From positions 17,242 to 81,241 of the forward strand of contig CAILEM010000072.1 in NCBI GenBank assembly GCA_903833215.1: DNA of 64,000 nt, given 5' to 3'. The notes under the pieces were generated by a model. The model saw nothing but the letters and a program-made list of their open reading frames with translations. It was not told the origin of the DNA and made no database searches. Shown here piece after piece: positions 14,904-23,555 of this stretch; position 1 is the stretch's first letter, and each line of letters begins with the position of its first letter. The stretch comes from an uncultured Armatimonadota bacterium (lineage in GTDB: Bacteria > Armatimonadota > Fimbriimonadia > Fimbriimonadales > Fimbriimonadaceae). A program made the translations under genes and the position numbers.

Positions 14904-17123
14904 TTAGCGCTTGCGGCGGTATCCCGGACCAATCACGCGTTCGAATAACCCGAAGATGCGTCGGTACTCATCCGTCCAGCTTGCCGGCAAGTTAAAGGCA
15001 TGATCCTCCACCGGATAGGGCGCGACAGACCATCCTGTTTTGCCTAATTCTATCAGCCGCTCGATCAGTCGCACCGAATCCTGAAAAGTCACGTTCGTGT
15101 CGACCATTCCGTGGCAAATCAGCAATTCTCCCTTCAGCCCCTCGGCATGATAGATTGGCGAACTGAACCGATAAGCTTCTTTGTCGTCTTGCGGCAAGTT
15201 AAGAATGTCTGAGGTGTAGCCGTGATTGTAGTTTGCCCAATCACTAACGGGCCGCAAAGCGGCACCGGCGGCAAAGACATCGGGAGTGGTGAACATCGCC
15301 ATGAGGGTGATAAAGCCGCCGTAGCTTCCGCCGTAGATCCCGATTCGGTTCTTGTCGACTCCCAAGTTTTTGATGAGCCAGTTCGCGCCATCAACTTGAT
15401 CATCAAGGTCTTTTCCGCCCATGCGTCGATAGATCGCCGTTCTCCACGCCTTCCCGTAACCAGCTGAGCCACGGAAATCGATATCGAGAACGGCGTACCC
15501 CTTGTCGGCAAGCAAGTGGTGGAACATGTACTCGCGATAGTAATGGCTCCATCCGTCATATACGTTCTGCAGGTATCCGGCGCCGTGGACAAAGATGACG
15601 GCGGGCCCGCCTCGATGCCAGTGCGCGGGCTTATAGAGCCGGGCGGGAACAGGCGTGCCGTCACGTCCGGGGATCATAATCACGGTCGGGTCGACCCATG
15701 GATAGGACAGCCACTCTTCAGTCGGCGTCTGCGTCACCTGAACACCATTCACGAAAAGTTCCGCTGGCCGATTTGGTTTGGATCGAACCACCGCCACATC
15801 GACGCCGTTTGGCGCAATTGCGAAGGTCGCGTCCTCGTCGGCCGAGTAATCAGCAAGCTTCACCCTTGGGCCACCATCGAAAGGAACAGCGTCGATATGC
15901 CGCTTGAATGAGCTTCCTTCCGATGAAACGAAGATGAACCGCTTTCGCTCAACATCTTGGGTTACGTGTGAAACTTCGAACGGACCGTCGGTAAGATTTT
16001 TGACATCACCAGTGGCGGGATCGACCGTCATCAAGTTGGCAAAGCCTGTCTTTTCAGATTCGAAATAGACGCGCGAGCTATCTGGAAGCCATCCCTGCAT
16101 AGACCGAGCAGGGCCGCCGATCCAAGCATCATCGTGTTCGTTCCAAAGCACGCTGGTTTTGTCGGTGGCCGGATCAAAACCGACAAGCCAGGCATCCTTG
16201 TGGTCCTCAGATTCGGCCCAAGTCACTGCATGTTTACCATCGGGTGCCCAACGCAGAATTGGAACACGTCCGGCTCTTGGACATGCGATCTCGATCTTCT
16301 TCCCCGTTTTGACGTTAACAATGAGAAGATGATTGCGCGTTTGGGCCTCACCGACCTTTCCGTAACCCTCAATCATTTCGGGATACCCACTTCGTGTAAC
16401 ATAGTTCGGCACGTCGCTCGGCTTTCCAGCCACGGCTGGTTGTGTAATTCTGAGCACGACGTGCGACCCACTAGGTGAAACGCCATAGCTACGTAACCGG
16501 GAGGCACTCCCACCACGTCTTGAACCTCCGCCAGGCTGAGAGCGCCCCGAAGGTGGATAGGTCTTGAAGAGTTCCGCCTCCTCTTTGGCCAAGGCCGCTT
16601 CGGCGGCAGTATCGACGATCTGGCCTTCTTCTTCCGGCTTGATGTCGGTGAGTTGCTCAATTTTGCCGTCGGCCACGGTGGCTTTGAAGAGGTTTCCGTC
16701 GTGAACGTAAATTGCAGCGTCACCTCCAAGTGCCAACTCCACGTTCTCTTTGGCGTCCGTCGTGTGGGTCACCTGGATTGGCCTTTTGGATTTTGGGTCC
16801 CGAATGAAGATGTCGCTCTTTTCAATGTAAGCGGTCTTCCCTGTTGAAGTGAGACTTGGAAAGGAATACGGCTTCTCCGCAAACGGTCGCGTTCCTTCCA
16901 GTGCCAATCCGGTCCCGTCCCGCTTGACGATGTACGCCTTCGCTGATGGATCTGCCGACCCATCCGCTTTAGCCCACGAGAATCGAAGCTCGGAACCATC
17001 GGCTGACCAGCGCAATCCGTTGGGAGCGTGTCCAACCAGGGCGGGTCCGCGCATGATGGACTCGATCGTCAGGGGAAATTTCGCCGTCTTAGGTCCAATC
17101 AGCAGCAGCAGAGGAAGGAGCAT
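14904..17123 (-). CDS. S9 family prolyl oligopeptidase / dipeptidyl peptidase-like protein
   Basis: A 739-residue serine peptidase of family S9. An N-terminal stretch of about 480 residues is a WD40/PD40-like propeller (repeats such as LRWSADGSELRFSWA and LRWAPDGKHAVTWAES). The C-terminal alpha/beta hydrolase domain carries the nucleophile motif GIYGGSYGGF, Asp in GMVDTNVTFQDS and His in VEDHAFNLP. The oxyanion region is FVHGAGYLQNVYDGW. I take the ATG at 17123, which gives a short hydrophobic leader (MLLPLLLLIGP); the frame extends to a TTG at 17159. It is divergent from the S15 hydrolase with only 46 bp between starts. A serine- and glycine-rich insert lies near residue 200. It is probably periplasmic and acts on oligopeptides. 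Confidence 0.92.
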   Translation of the reverse strand: MLLPLLLLIGPKTAKFPLTIESIMRGPALVGHAPNGLRWSADGSELRFSWAKADGSADPSAKAYIVKRDGTGLALEGTRPFAEKPYSFPSLTSTGKTAYIEKSDIFIRDPKSKRPIQVTHTTDAKENVELALGGDAAIYVHDGNLFKATVADGKIEQLTDIKPEEEGQIVDTAAEAALAKEEAELFKTYPPSGRSQPGGGSRRGGSASRLRSYGVSPSGSHVVLRITQPAVAGKPSDVPNYVTRSGYPEMIEGYGKVGEAQTRNHLLIVNVKTGKKIEIACPRAGRVPILRWAPDGKHAVTWAESEDHKDAWLVGFDPATDKTSVLWNEHDDAWIGGPARSMQGWLPDSSRVYFESEKTGFANLMTVDPATGDVKNLTDGPFEVSHVTQDVERKRFIFVSSEGSSFKRHIDAVPFDGGPRVKLADYSADEDATFAIAPNGVDVAVVRSKPNRPAELFVNGVQVTQTPTEEWLSYPWVDPTVIMIPGRDGTPVPARLYKPAHWHRGGPAVIFVHGAGYLQNVYDGWSHYYREYMFHHLLADKGYAVLDIDFRGSAGYGKAWRTAIYRRMGGKDLDDQVDGANWLIKNLGVDKNRIGIYGGSYGGFITLMAMFTTPDVFAAGAALRPVSDWANYNHGYTSDILNLPQDDKEAYRFSSPIYHAEGLKGELLICHGMVDTNVTFQDSVRLIERLIELGKTGWSVAPYPVEDHAFNLPASWTDEYRRIFGLFERVIGPGYRRKR

Positions 17124-17169
17124 CTTGACACGATACTCGGACCATCCACTCAAGAGCAAACCTGGCGGT

Positions 17170-19092
17170 ATGCTCGAAATCTTGAAAAGCGTGAAGTTCT
17201 CCAGCCTCAGTGTTCCCCGCTCCTTGCTTTTGGGGCTCGCCGTTCTTTCCTGTCTGTGTCACGTTTCGCCTGCGCGGGCAAATACTGACCTAAAACAGGC
17301 GCGTGAGCAAGATCGGTATTTGAAGGCGGAGTACGACGTACCAATGCGCGACGGGGTCAAGTTACACGTCGTCGTGTATTCGCCGAAGTTGGTTTCGGGC
17401 AAACACCCGATTTTGATGGAGCGAACGCCGTACAGCGCCGGACCTTACGGGCCAACGCAGTATGCGGGGTTCGGAGGAAGCCCAAAGTTCCAGACGAGCG
17501 GCTACATCTTCGCCTATGCGGATGTCCGCGGGCAGTATCTCAGTGAAGGACAATTCGTCAACGTCCGCCCCCAGCTGAAGCCGGGCGAAAAAGGGATCGA
17601 TGAAAGCACCGACACCTACGACACCGTCGACTTCCTGGTGAAGCACGTTGCCAACAACAATGGCAACGTGGGTTTGATTGGAATTTCCTATCCCGGTTTC
17701 TATGCGGCGGCGGGCGCGATCAATACCCATCCCGCGATCAAGGCAGTGTCACCGCAGGCGCCGGTAAACAACTGGTTCATCGGCGACGACGTTCATCACA
17801 ACGGTGCGTTTTTCATCCAAGACAACTTCAACTTCTCGCTAGGCTTTGATAACCCAAGGACCGGGCCTGAAAAGTCGCACGACGGAATTAACATCAACCG
17901 CGAGCAGAAGAGCGACTATAAGTTCTTTTTGGATGCAGGCACTGCATACGGCCTTGAGCGGATCTACCTCAAGGGTGCGATTCCCTATTGGAATGAACTG
18001 ATTGAGCATCCCAACTACGACCAATATTGGAAAGATCGTGCGATCCAAGATCAATTCAAAAATGTTCACTGTGCGGTCTTGACAGTCGGTGGGCTGTTTG
18101 ACGCGGAAGATATGTGGGGCGCACTCAACTTGTATCATGCCTCGGGCAAGAACAACCCCGGCATCCCAAATTTCTTGTGCATGGGCCCTTGGTTTCATGG
18201 CATGTGGGCAGGAAGGGACGCGACTACTTTCGGCGATTTGAACTTTGGCATGAACACGAGCCGATGGTTCCAAGAGAATATCGAGTTCCCTTTCTTCGAC
18301 CACTTCCTGCGTGATGCAAGCCAAGCCTTGGACCTACCCAAAGCGACGATTTTCCTTACTGGCGCGAACAAGTGGCTGCAGTTTGCCGAATGGCCACCCA
18401 AGGGGCTGAACCCAATCAAGCTGTTTCTGGGGGAAGGAAAAACCCTTCAAGCGGTAAAGCCAAAGACGGCAGGGGCCGACTCGTATGAGAACGACCCAGC
18501 GAACCCAACGCCATATCTGGCCGACTACAAGACGAGTACCGAGCGCACGACCACTTACATGATCGATGACCAGCGATGGGCAGAGGCTCGGTCAGACGTT
18601 CTGACCTACAAAGGCGATGTGCTCGACAAAGACCTTACCGTTGCTGGCCAAATTGATGTTGACTTCTGGATGACAACGAACGGCACCGACGCCGACTTGG
18701 TTGTGAAAGTGATTGATGTTTGGCCTTCAGACTCCACGCAACTGACAAAGTCAGGTCAGAGCATGGCGAACTACGAGCAGGAGCTACGTGCCGACATCAT
18801 GCGCTGCCGATTCCGCGATTCGTTGGAGACACCCAAGCCGATCGTGCCCGGCCAGCCGACGCGCGTCCACTTTAAGCTCAACGAAGTGATGCACCGATTC
18901 TTGAAAGGTCATCGGATCATGGTTCAGGTCCAAAGCAACTGGTTCCCACTCGTCGATCGAAACCCCAACAACTTCGTGGATACCTATCGAGCCAAGCAAT
19001 CGGATTTCCAGAAAGCCACGATCTCGATCCTTCACGATCCAGCCCATGCGTCCAGCCTCACCTTCGGTGAATTCAAAGGCGATAGCGACTAA
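17170..19092 (+). CDS. Exported CocE/NonD (S15, X-Pro dipeptidyl-peptidase-like) hydrolase
   Basis: A 640-residue hydrolase. A signal peptide ends about residue 37 (LCHVSPARA). The catalytic domain opens with YDVPMRDGVKLHVVVYSP, then LMERTPYSAGPYG. The nucleophile is in GLIGISYPGFYAAAG (Gly-x-Ser-Tyr-x-Gly), Asp in GGLFDAEDMWG and His in MGPWFHGMWAG. The C-terminal jelly-roll domain (about 470-640) is the X-Pro_DPP C-domain. Relatives are acyl-peptide hydrolases, glutaryl-7-ACA acylases and cocaine esterase, so the substrate cannot be given. The open frame extends upstream to 16849, but that part is antisense to the S9 gene; the ATG at 17170, right before the signal peptide, is the sensible start. 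It is paired divergently with another serine peptidase. Confidence 0.92.
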   Translation: MLEILKSVKFSSLSVPRSLLLGLAVLSCLCHVSPARANTDLKQAREQDRYLKAEYDVPMRDGVKLHVVVYSPKLVSGKHPILMERTPYSAGPYGPTQYAGFGGSPKFQTSGYIFAYADVRGQYLSEGQFVNVRPQLKPGEKGIDESTDTYDTVDFLVKHVANNNGNVGLIGISYPGFYAAAGAINTHPAIKAVSPQAPVNNWFIGDDVHHNGAFFIQDNFNFSLGFDNPRTGPEKSHDGININREQKSDYKFFLDAGTAYGLERIYLKGAIPYWNELIEHPNYDQYWKDRAIQDQFKNVHCAVLTVGGLFDAEDMWGALNLYHASGKNNPGIPNFLCMGPWFHGMWAGRDATTFGDLNFGMNTSRWFQENIEFPFFDHFLRDASQALDLPKATIFLTGANKWLQFAEWPPKGLNPIKLFLGEGKTLQAVKPKTAGADSYENDPANPTPYLADYKTSTERTTTYMIDDQRWAEARSDVLTYKGDVLDKDLTVAGQIDVDFWMTTNGTDADLVVKVIDVWPSDSTQLTKSGQSMANYEQELRADIMRCRFRDSLETPKPIVPGQPTRVHFKLNEVMHRFLKGHRIMVQVQSNWFPLVDRNPNNFVDTYRAKQSDFQKATISILHDPAHASSLTFGEFKGDSD

Positions 19093-19162
19093 GAGAGCTC
19101 TCACATACGTGCTCGCTGGCCTGGGAAACAGACGCCTAAGGTGTGGACGCTGACGTCGATTT

Positions 19163-19181
19163 GGACCGCTCACCCCGGTCC
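19163..19181. terminator. Short hairpin in the gap after the S15 hydrolase
   Basis: GGACCG and CGGTCC pair around CTCACCC, 71 bp after the stop, between two convergent genes. No T-run follows, so its role as a terminator is only possible. Confidence 0.35.
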
Positions 19182-19230
19182 TGTTCCATATCTTGAGATG
19201 CCACCTGGAACTTTTGGAAGTAGAGATAAC

Positions 19231-19776
19231 CTAATCCCCATGAAGCATCGCATGAAGCTTCAGAATTGTATTCCAGTTTCTGGCGGTGCCGTTCGCAGTG
19301 AGTTTGTTCCACCCCGGTGTCCGGCCAATGGTTGATGTCCCGATGCCATTGGGGTAGGTGACGTACAGGTGCTTTGAACCGGCACGAATCTCCTCTGGTC
19401 CCATGATTGCCCCTTGAACACGATCTACGTCGTACGCCAAAGGCATCTCATTCAAGAAGTGAACAACCAGATGGCTAGGGTCAGCCAGAGCCATGGGCGT
19501 GAAGGGATTGAACTCGATCACTTCCGTCCATTCTTCGGCAGTCCGGACAAAGAAGGCGACATCTAGCCCAAGTCGTGCTTGGCACTCCGCCTGTAATTGA
19601 ATTTCGAGATCTCGGCAACTTGAAGCATAGCCTATGAAGGCGACATTTCCACTCTGCAAGAGCGTCTTGGCATCGCAATAACCCAACTCGGAAAATACTC
19701 GAGCTAATTCGGCCATCTTGACCTTGTTGCATCCCCCAACATTGATCCCTCTTAGGAGCGCTACGTGTGTTTTCAC
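19231..19776 (-). CDS. DUF1697 family protein
   Basis: A 181-residue cytoplasmic protein of the DUF1697 family, recognised by VALLRGINVGGCNKVKMAEL at the N-terminus, LLQSGNVAFIGYAS, and the later AIMGPEEIRAGSKHLYVTYP. The biochemical function of this family is not established. The start is GTG (19774-19776) or the TTG just before it. No ribosome binding site exists, but TAAAAT lies six bases upstream of the GTG, so the message is probably leaderless. That promoter sits next to the terminator of the pilin gene, which reads in the same direction. It is convergent with the S15 hydrolase. Confidence 0.85.
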   Translation of the reverse strand: MKTHVALLRGINVGGCNKVKMAELARVFSELGYCDAKTLLQSGNVAFIGYASSCRDLEIQLQAECQARLGLDVAFFVRTAEEWTEVIEFNPFTPMALADPSHLVVHFLNEMPLAYDVDRVQGAIMGPEEIRAGSKHLYVTYPNGIGTSTIGRTPGWNKLTANGTARNWNTILKLHAMLHGD

Positions 19777-19806
19777 CAACTTATTTTAACGGCTGGAGAA
19801 GAAACA
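19777..19806 (-). promoter_or_regulatory. Putative promoter giving a leaderless DUF1697 mRNA
   Basis: On the minus strand TTTTTG, a 16-base spacer and TAAAAT end six bases before the GTG start of the DUF1697 gene. Transcription would begin at or next to the start codon. The -35 box is weak and overlaps the T-run of the pilin terminator. Confidence 0.4.
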
Positions 19807-19860
19807 AAAAGACCGAGCGCGAACTGGAGAGGAGAGGGTCCCCGTTGTCCGCGCTCGGTC
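19801..19860 (-). terminator. Rho-independent terminator of the pilin gene
   Basis: Read on the minus strand, GACCGAGCGCG (complement of 19850-19860) pairs perfectly with CGCGCTCGGTC (complement of 19811-19821), followed by TTTTTGTTTC. It lies 32 bp after the pilin stop. The strength fits a highly expressed structural gene. Confidence 0.88.
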
Positions 19861-19892
19861 AATGATTTGTCGGTTGGCTGTCTAGCTAGATC

Positions 19893-20261
19893 TTAGAGAA
19901 CGAGCGAGAAGGTAGCTGGAGTCCAAGTTCCGCAGGCTGTACCAGCGCTGGCAGAAACAGTAGCTGTTGTGCCGGAAGCTGTGATCGAGTAGCCCGTGGT
20001 GGTACCTGTGCAAGGGTTGGATGGCAAGGAGCCGCCCATGTCTGTTGCATAGTTAGCAAGTGTCGTGTCGTATGCGTTAGCTGTGATAGCCTTGCCCTGA
20101 ACTGCAGTTGCGAGTGCTCGAGCGTTGGTGTTGGCTGCGCCCTGTCGGCTGGCGTTAACCGAGCTGAGGTACGAAGGAAGAGCGATGGCAGTCAGGATGC
20201 CGAGAATGAGAACGACGACGAGAAGCTCGATGAGCGTGAAACCTTTGCGATTCTTAACCAT
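19893..20261 (-). CDS. Type IV major pilin (PilA-like prepilin)
   Basis: A 122-residue type IV prepilin. The six-residue leader MVKNRKG is cut after Gly, leaving FTLIELLVVVLILGILTAIA with the conserved Glu at mature position 5. The N-terminal helix is followed by a small Gly/Thr/Ala-rich globular domain with two Cys residues (SNPCTGTTTG and GTACGTW) placed to form the D-region disulfide. The size is that of a compact major pilin. A good ribosome site (AAAGGA, eight bases upstream) and a strong terminator suggest high expression. No pilus assembly genes (pilB, pilC, pilD, pilQ) are near, so the machinery is elsewhere. Confidence 0.93.
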   Translation of the reverse strand: MVKNRKGFTLIELLVVVLILGILTAIALPSYLSSVNASRQGAANTNARALATAVQGKAITANAYDTTLANYATDMGGSLPSNPCTGTTTGYSITASGTTATVSASAGTACGTWTPATFSLVL

Positions 20262-20441
20262 TTTGTTTTTCCTTTGAGACCAACCGATCAGGCTTGTCTG
20301 ATGAGTAATAGTTTGTGACGAAAGAAGATTCTCCTCAAGTCGCTATTAAGAGGTCATCGGTTGCAGGTAGCACAATTCCAACAGGTAATAATGCTAGGCA
20401 TGCGGGAATTAACTCCCGGTTAGGCTCCACAATAAAGGCGA

Positions 20442-21233
20442 ATGAATCCAAGCATCACCCAATCGCTGCTTATGGCGAAGCACCTTCGAAATCGACAGCC
20501 AGACAATCCTGCGTGGACACTCGCTCTCGATAGGTACTTCCTCTCTGCTGCCTACGAAAAGCCCGAGGGCGACCCGTTGTTTGCTGGACCGGATGATCTG
20601 CCTTACTATGCGTTCCGTTCAGCGAGAAGCTATGACGTTGAACAAATTCCCCTGCAAGAGGCCATGGATAACGCTTTGCATTGGGCTACGGGTGGAGCGG
20701 TGTACCCAGGCGGAGGCGTGCAAGAGTGGATCTATTCGCCCGGCGACCTGGTGTCTTTGGTCACTTGTGGCACGTCAGTTTTCCAATGGCAAGGCTTTTG
20801 GGGATTGGATCCAGTTTTGGCAGACTATCAAGACGGCGGAGGCGTTTCCGTTGGGCGTCCGAGCCCAGAATTCATGTCGCCATTGGCGGCAAGGTGTCTT
20901 GAGAGCATTTTGAGAAGGATTTATCGAGCTGAAGACGGACTCAAGGACAAAGTCCCCTCGGTTGCTGTACTACGACCCAACGCTCGCACAAAGCCCGAGC
21001 AGGCCAGCGAGCTCCTAATCAATGCCTATGTATCCGACTTTGCTTCACGCGAACGCGCTGAAGGATTCCAGACATTCGTACGTCGGTTCCTCCCTAGCCA
21101 CCTCGCTCGACGGTTGATCACATTCGACACGCAACTCGTTCCTGAAGAGAACTTCGCGTCGCTTGCCGATCTTGCAACTGAAGCTGGCCTGCAACTCGTC
21201 CCCGAAGTGGAGACGCAAGCACAAAGCGGCTAG
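20442..21233 (+). CDS. Uncharacterised cytoplasmic protein
   Basis: A 263-residue protein that I do not recognise. It has no signal peptide or membrane helix. Visible features are a tyrosine/aromatic-rich stretch (AGPDDLPYYAFRSARSYD), a glycine-rich ATGGAVYPGGGVQEWIYSPG segment, and an Arg-rich helix (AARCLESILRRIYRAEDGLK). The second half is helical and acidic. AAAGG close to the ATG could serve as a ribosome site. The stop is one base from the stop of trhO, so the two are convergent without room for a separate terminator. It reads like an intact gene by length and codon use. Confidence 0.7.
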   Translation: MNPSITQSLLMAKHLRNRQPDNPAWTLALDRYFLSAAYEKPEGDPLFAGPDDLPYYAFRSARSYDVEQIPLQEAMDNALHWATGGAVYPGGGVQEWIYSPGDLVSLVTCGTSVFQWQGFWGLDPVLADYQDGGGVSVGRPSPEFMSPLAARCLESILRRIYRAEDGLKDKVPSVAVLRPNARTKPEQASELLINAYVSDFASRERAEGFQTFVRRFLPSHLARRLITFDTQLVPEENFASLADLATEAGLQLVPEVETQAQSG

Positions 21234-21234
21234 A

Positions 21235-22131
21235 TTAGGCTTTCTTGGGACCGTGGCGTTGCCAAAGGTCCCGACAGGCCTTGCTGCAAACCGGTCCCCA
21301 AGTAGGGTCGCATGTCGCACAGACGAAATACTCTGCATCACAGCGATCACAGACGTTCTTTGTCTCCGCGGTTAATCCACAGCCGGGGCAAATTCCAAAA
21401 CGGGTTGATGGCTTGAGATTGTGGTCGACAGCGACTCGCTCATCGAATACAAAGCACTCGCCTTCGTAGTAGCCCTCCGGATATTCCGCTAAGTAACCCA
21501 GAATGCCATCGCGAAGCTGATAAACATTCTCGTGGCCCCTCGTTCTCATCTCCAGAATGGCCTTCTCGCAACGAATACCACCCGTGCAATAGATATAGAC
21601 AGGCACGCCTTCTGGAATTTCGGTCTTCTCGAGATACTCGCCCCATTGGGAGAAATTTTGGATTTCCGGGTCAATGGCACCCTTGAACTTCCCTACCATA
21701 GTCTCGTATTTATTCCGAGTATCGATCACTAATTTGGGCTCGGACGAGGCCATTGCATCATGCCACTGCTTCGGCGTCAGGTGATGGTCTTGGGTCGTTT
21801 CGGGCACCAAATCTCTTCGCTTCAATCCGACAATTTCAGCGCGCAGTTGAACTCTAACACGATGGAAAGGAGGCTTTTCGGAAGTAGAGTCCTTGAACGT
21901 GATGTCCGTGGCGTTCATCAGAGACCATACGTATTGCTTGAACTTCTCAATGGCTGGCTGATCCCCGGCTACGGTTCCGTTGATACCCTCTTCCGCAAAT
22001 AGCACCAGACCCAGAACGCCATTCTTGGTCATGAATTCATGCATCTCTGCCTGTAACGTCGAGAGCTTATCTGCCTCGATGTGAATGAAGCGATAGAAGC
22101 AAGTTACGTACCAAACTGAAGCGGCGACCAC
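21235..22131 (-). CDS. trhO: tRNA uridine(34) hydroxylase TrhO (YceA-like rhodanese)
   Basis: A 298-residue rhodanese-family enzyme that, in characterised members, makes 5-hydroxyuridine at tRNA wobble position 34 using oxygen. An N-terminal acylphosphatase-like domain (about 1-95, LFAEEGINGTVAG) precedes the rhodanese domain with the active Cys in YIYCTGGIRCEKAILEMR. The end carries a Cys-rich zinc-binding tail (CPGCGL, CDRC, CATC, CSKAC), typical of the longer TrhO form. The start is GTG at 22129-22131 with AGGAGG twelve bases upstream, a rather long spacing. It stands alone, convergent with the unknown gene at 20442 and divergent from the DinB gene at 22208. Confidence 0.92.
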   Translation of the reverse strand: MVAASVWYVTCFYRFIHIEADKLSTLQAEMHEFMTKNGVLGLVLFAEEGINGTVAGDQPAIEKFKQYVWSLMNATDITFKDSTSEKPPFHRVRVQLRAEIVGLKRRDLVPETTQDHHLTPKQWHDAMASSEPKLVIDTRNKYETMVGKFKGAIDPEIQNFSQWGEYLEKTEIPEGVPVYIYCTGGIRCEKAILEMRTRGHENVYQLRDGILGYLAEYPEGYYEGECFVFDERVAVDHNLKPSTRFGICPGCGLTAETKNVCDRCDAEYFVCATCDPTWGPVCSKACRDLWQRHGPKKA

Positions 22132-22207
22132 AACAAGAAGGTACCTCCTAGAAGCCTAATGTGAGATATTGAAGCTAACCGAAGGCGCAACTGGATACTA
22201 TTTCGAA

Positions 22208-22720
22208 ATGAGTTCCGAATTGCAGCAACAACTTGAATCCATGACTCTCGGGCAGTGGCAAGCGCGATTGATTGTAAAATCCGCCAAGATCCTCGCAACA
22301 TTCGTGGAGTCGACTGACCCAGAACGCCTCAAATGGCGACCCTCCATTGGTGATGAGTCGAGCACGCGCTCGGTGCTTGAGCAAGTTGGAGAGTGCATCT
22401 TTGCCAATATTCGGTTTCGACACATCTTCTTGGGACAGGAACCGCCTGCACCGCCTGAGGAATGGGACACCTTTGCTTCGGCTGAAGACGCTAAATTACA
22501 GCTTATCGAGTCGGCCACCGAACTCGCCGCTATTGTGGCGACCCTGGATTCGGCATCTTTGGCGAAGGAATACAAAACTCACCGTGGGCTCATGCCAGGT
22601 GCTCTTGCCATGCAATTCCCCGTCCGTAACATGACCTATCACATGGGTCAGATCAACATGATCCAGCTCCTGTACGGTGATAGTAATTTTCACATTACGG
22701 ACGAATTTGTAACCTTCTAG
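22208..22720 (+). CDS. DinB-family protein
   Basis: A 170-residue four-helix-bundle protein of the DinB superfamily. The C-terminal metal-site segment NMTYHMGQINMIQLLYGD is clear, and a further His is in RFRHIFLGQE. No reaction can be assigned; family members include bacillithiol-type S-transferases. I place the start at the ATG at 22208, giving MSSELQQQLES; the frame continues upstream to a TTG at 22169 without a better ribosome site. It is divergent from trhO and ends at the hairpin 22730-22753. Confidence 0.78.
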   Translation: MSSELQQQLESMTLGQWQARLIVKSAKILATFVESTDPERLKWRPSIGDESSTRSVLEQVGECIFANIRFRHIFLGQEPPAPPEEWDTFASAEDAKLQLIESATELAAIVATLDSASLAKEYKTHRGLMPGALAMQFPVRNMTYHMGQINMIQLLYGDSNFHITDEFVTF

Positions 22721-22729
22721 AGATCGGCA

Positions 22730-22753
22730 GATGCCCCATTGCAGAGGGGCATC
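22730..22753. terminator. Hairpin terminator between dinB-like gene and msrA
   Basis: GATGCCCC and GGGGCATC pair perfectly around ATTGCAGA, between two convergent genes whose stops are 39 bp apart. ATCACTTT follows on the plus strand; there is no long T-run. Confidence 0.65.
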
Positions 22754-22759
22754 ATCACT

Positions 22760-23410
22760 TTATGAACCGTGTCCGATTGGGCAGAAGTGGGTGCCGTGCT
22801 TTTCGTCGTATTGCTGGTGATAGTCTTCGGCAATGAAGAACGGTTGTGCCATTCGGATTTCGGTGACGATTTTGTGCTTTAGTTTGCTCTGAGCGACGAC
22901 CCTTGATGCTTTGGCAGCTTTGAATTGCTCAGGTGAATAGCACCAAATGCTGGATCGATAGTTGTCGCCAAAATCAGGCCCCTGGCTATTCAAGGTCGTG
23001 GGGTCGTGGTTCTCCCAGAAGACGGTGAGTAGCTTCTGATAGGAGACTTTGGCGGGGTCGAATTCTACCAAAACGGTCTCCGCATGTCCCGTCGTGTGGG
23101 TGCAGACTTGCTCGTAGGTTGGGTAACTCACCGACCCACCCGTATAGCCAACCGCAGTTGCTACGACCCCAGGAACCTGTCGGAAAATGTCTTCCGTTCC
23201 CCAGAAGCAGCCACCACTGAAACTCGCAATCTGATCGTTTCCTTTTGGTTTGAGTTTGCCGAGCCCAACTTTAGAAATGTTGCCTGGATCGGTTCCGACC
23301 TTCACTCCGGAAGTTGGAGGCTGAGGCGTTGCAACCGACATGGCACACCCCATTGCTAACAGCACCGAACCAAGCCCAATCACCGCTACTGCAAATGTTC
23401 TTCTCTTCAT
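22760..23410 (-). CDS. msrA: Peptide-methionine (S)-S-oxide reductase MsrA, exported
   Basis: A 216-residue MsrA, the repair enzyme that reduces methionine-S-sulfoxide in proteins. The active-site motif GGCFWGTEDIF contains the nucleophilic Cys; GYTGG, HAETVLVEFDP, NHDPTTLNSQGPDFG and YRSSIW are further family landmarks. The N-terminus (KRRTFAVAVIGLGSVLLAMGC) is a signal or lipoprotein peptide, so the enzyme should act in the periplasm. A linker of about 35 residues separates signal and catalytic domain. No msrB is adjacent. The gene is divergent from the stalk-domain protein at 23556 across 145 bp in which I see no clear site. Confidence 0.94.
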   Translation of the reverse strand: MKRRTFAVAVIGLGSVLLAMGCAMSVATPQPPTSGVKVGTDPGNISKVGLGKLKPKGNDQIASFSGGCFWGTEDIFRQVPGVVATAVGYTGGSVSYPTYEQVCTHTTGHAETVLVEFDPAKVSYQKLLTVFWENHDPTTLNSQGPDFGDNYRSSIWCYSPEQFKAAKASRVVAQSKLKHKIVTEIRMAQPFFIAEDYHQQYDEKHGTHFCPIGHGS

Positions 23411-23555
23411 GGTTATGTTCCCTTTATATACGATCCTGGCAACGCATTCAATCCATCTGGAACAGAAATGATTGCCTTGAAGTCAGACCTACGTCTTCCT
23501 AAGACCTGGACTTCGATTTTAGTTCCGGCTTCCAATTACGAAAGGTCAACAAAAA

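Noticed and set aside
16849..17169. Upstream extension of the S15 hydrolase frame
   Set aside because: This part is antisense to the well-supported S9 peptidase; the signal peptide begins at the ATG at 17170.
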